Below are positions 62,478-64,000 of a stretch of DNA of 64,000 nt, piece after piece. The notes beneath the pieces were generated by a model. That model saw nothing but the letters and a program-made list of their open reading frames with translations. It did not search any database and had not been told where the DNA came from. The position numbers and the translations under genes were made by a program. The DNA is from Tubulanus polymorphus (taxonomy: Eukaryota; Nemertea; Palaeonemertea; Tubulaniformes; Tubulanidae), in contig NC_134032.1 in the NCBI RefSeq assembly GCF_964204645.1, positions 3,684,916 to 3,748,915 of the forward strand, given 5' to 3'. Positions within the stretch are counted from its first letter, which is position 1; each line of letters opens with the position of its first letter.

Positions 62478-63725
62478 TTAATACATAACACTATCTAATT
62501 GTGAATTTACAATATTTAATTGCGCGTCAGATATAATATAAATGTGCATTTTAAAATTTTTGATTCCTTTATTCTTTGTCATGAATAATTGTATTCCATC
62601 TTTAGTGTTCTGTAGTTTTTTTCCAGAACCATGTAATAAGTTATCTTCAGTTGTTCTAAAATCTAACCATAATGCATATTTATTACCGGTATAATAATCA
62701 ATTTGATTAATGTTACAATTTTCAAATGATTTTACTTTTTCATTCATAAAATGTTTTTTAATTTCTACCCATTGATCTATCATTCTCATTCCTTGACAAA
62801 ATATTTTATTCGCTATTCCTTCGATAGTTATTTCTACTTTTGTTATTTCAGGATTATAATAATTATCAACATTTATTGCGCCATTAGTATACGTTCCAAT
62901 GGTAAAAAATATTAATATACCTTTAATAGATCTTCTAGGAAAGTTAATATTCTCATTAATTATTTCATCATTTGCATTAATAGTTACAGTTTTAAATTTA
63001 TCAATATAATCATATAATAATGAAAATCCTTGATTGTATTGAGTTTGAATTATACTTGAAATATTTTCATCAGTTACTGTATCATATTCTAAACATATAT
63101 TCGATAATTTATAACTCATATCTTTATTAACGCTAGATAATACAATTTCATTTACAGGAGCAAATGTTATCTCAAATATAATATCTTCTTGAATTGCGTA
63201 TTTATATAAAGGTGCATTATTATTTATCAATTCAAAGTCTAATGGAAGTTTATATTTGCTTCCATATATACTTTTTATCAATTTATCTACATCATTAGTT
63301 TATATTGCGCTATTAGCTTCTGATCTTAATTTATTTTGGTTTTCTGATTGAATTCCTTGAAATATCATATTATTTCTATTTTCTTTAGTTAACGATAAAT
63401 CTTTATAATGTGAAAATAAATTATAATCATCTAATGAGAAAACTGTTTCTGGACCAATCTTTATTGTTAACTTTTTAATCAAATATCTTCCAACATTATC
63501 AACGACATAATTATTATTATTACCGATTACTTTTATATCAGCTGATAAATAAATACTATTTGGAACGTAAAAAGTATTTTGTGTTAATCGAGGGATTCTA
63601 ACGTATAAAGTTTCATCGGGATTAATATTTGAAGGGTTATGAGTAATTATATGATGTAATCTTTCTGCTTTAATAGCATTAGATATTCTAGAAATCTTCG
63701 AAGGACTTATATAACTCCCACTCAT
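62478..63725 (-). pseudogene. Major capsid protein gene with nonsense codon (element B)
   Basis: It is almost identical to the gene at 596-1843. A single base change turns the leucine codon after ANSAI into TAA at 63300-63302, at residue 142. The pieces are 63303-63725 and 62478-63299. Downstream codons stay open in the same frame, so the change is recent. Scattered amino-acid replacements are conservative. The AT-rich start motif (63726-63745) is intact. Confidence 0.85.
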
Positions 63726-63746
63726 TTATTTAACAAAAAAAATTAA
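63726..63746 (-). promoter_or_regulatory. AT-rich start-codon motif, element B capsid
   Basis: The same minus-strand word as before the A copy, with one extra T in the T run (TTTTTTTTGTTAAATAA abutting ATG). Confidence 0.5.
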
Positions 63747-64000
63747 TTATTTATTTTTTATCATATTCACTAACCCAAAAATAATAGCACTTACAACTGT
63801 AATTAAAAATAAAATAATATGTTCAGCAGCAAAGTTAATAATGTTTCCTGCAGATTTCAATATAAAACCAACAATTGAAGCAATAACTCCTGGCAATGCT
63901 GCAGCAGATTTTTTAGATAGTTCCCATAAATATTTTGCTAATTTCTTTAAACCATCTTTAACTTTATCTTGTATAGAATTATTGCCTGGAGGTTTATCTG
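63747..64000 (-). CDS. Conserved coiled-coil membrane protein, 3' part (copy B)
   Basis: The frame from the window end to TAA at 63747-63749 matches the last 80 or so codons of the 569-aa protein at 1898-3607. It includes WELSKKSAAALPGVIAS and the final membrane segment. The very end differs: copy B lacks the TTTGATATCA duplications of copy A, so its tail is NMIKNK. The gene continues beyond the window. Confidence 0.75.
   Translation of the reverse strand, partial: DKPPGNNSIQDKVKDGLKKLAKYLWELSKKSAAALPGVIASIVGFILKSAGNIINFAAEHIILFLITVVSAIIFGLVNMIKNK

Larger units (their letters stand above)
55450..64000 (+). mobile_element. Polinton/Maverick element B, left-hand part
   Basis: The element begins AGTAATAGGGG at 55450 and continues past the window end. 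It has the same orientation and family as element A. Plus-strand genes (HNH, two small proteins, integrase, ATPase) converge on minus-strand genes (zinc-finger, capsid, 569-aa homologue). The capsid and 569-aa genes match A closely, so the copies are recently related. The six bases before it are GATCTC, the candidate target copy. The capsid gene has a stop codon and the first region is rearranged, so this copy is also defective. Confidence 0.93.

Overview
The window is eukaryotic nuclear DNA from an invertebrate animal, most likely a marine lophotrochozoan. That placement is a guess from repeat style, not a demonstrated identity. Introns with consensus splice sites, a host caspase gene, SINEs with Pol III boxes, CR1-like and Ty3/gypsy fragments, minisatellites and foldback repeats all argue against a bacterial or free viral genome. 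Two very AT-rich blocks at the edges are copies of one Polinton/Maverick (adintovirus-like) element. About 43.5 kb of host DNA lies between them.

Element A (1 to 11964) is the right-hand part of a Polinton. All its visible genes are on the minus strand. In transcription order they are protein-primed DNA polymerase B, an OB-like small protein, a broken penton-like minor capsid gene, four small proteins (three with membrane segments), two conserved structural-type proteins (462 and 569 aa), the major capsid protein and a zinc-finger protein cut by the window edge. Element B (55450 to past 64000) has the same orientation and shows the left end: terminus, HNH endonuclease gene, two small genes, chromodomain integrase and packaging ATPase on the plus strand, then the zinc-finger gene, a capsid gene with a stop codon and the start of the 569-aa homologue on the minus strand. 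Overlaying A and B at the zinc-finger gene gives a composite of about 18 kb. It holds replication, integration, packaging and capsid genes but no recognisable Ulp1-type maturation protease. Both ends are long palindromes, and the polymerase start codon lies inside the terminal inverted repeat.

From 11965 to 20 kb is host DNA with more Polinton debris. A second family (element C, 12565 to 15551) is internally deleted, has 395-bp terminal inverted repeats and is flanked by AATATT on both sides. A decayed polymerase fragment (17196 to 18443) abuts a Ty3/gypsy RNase H fragment. An LTR-like repeat of about 1.27 kb occurs at 18530 and, inverted, at 49999.

The central 20 to 55 kb is host DNA. A 4.7-kb block (21796 to 26483) is duplicated in direct orientation at 45024 to 53846, where it is swollen by insertions and a GGGA expansion. 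The best host gene is a four-exon caspase (31570 to 36506). Its catalytic region is preceded by about 300 residues of beta-rich, propeller-like sequence instead of a CARD or DED. Other host signals are a possible PAN/apple-domain first exon (minus, 28888 to 29263), two or three weak orphan exons, an RNase HI pseudogene and a CR1-like reverse transcriptase tail. The rest is repeats and unassigned intergenic DNA.
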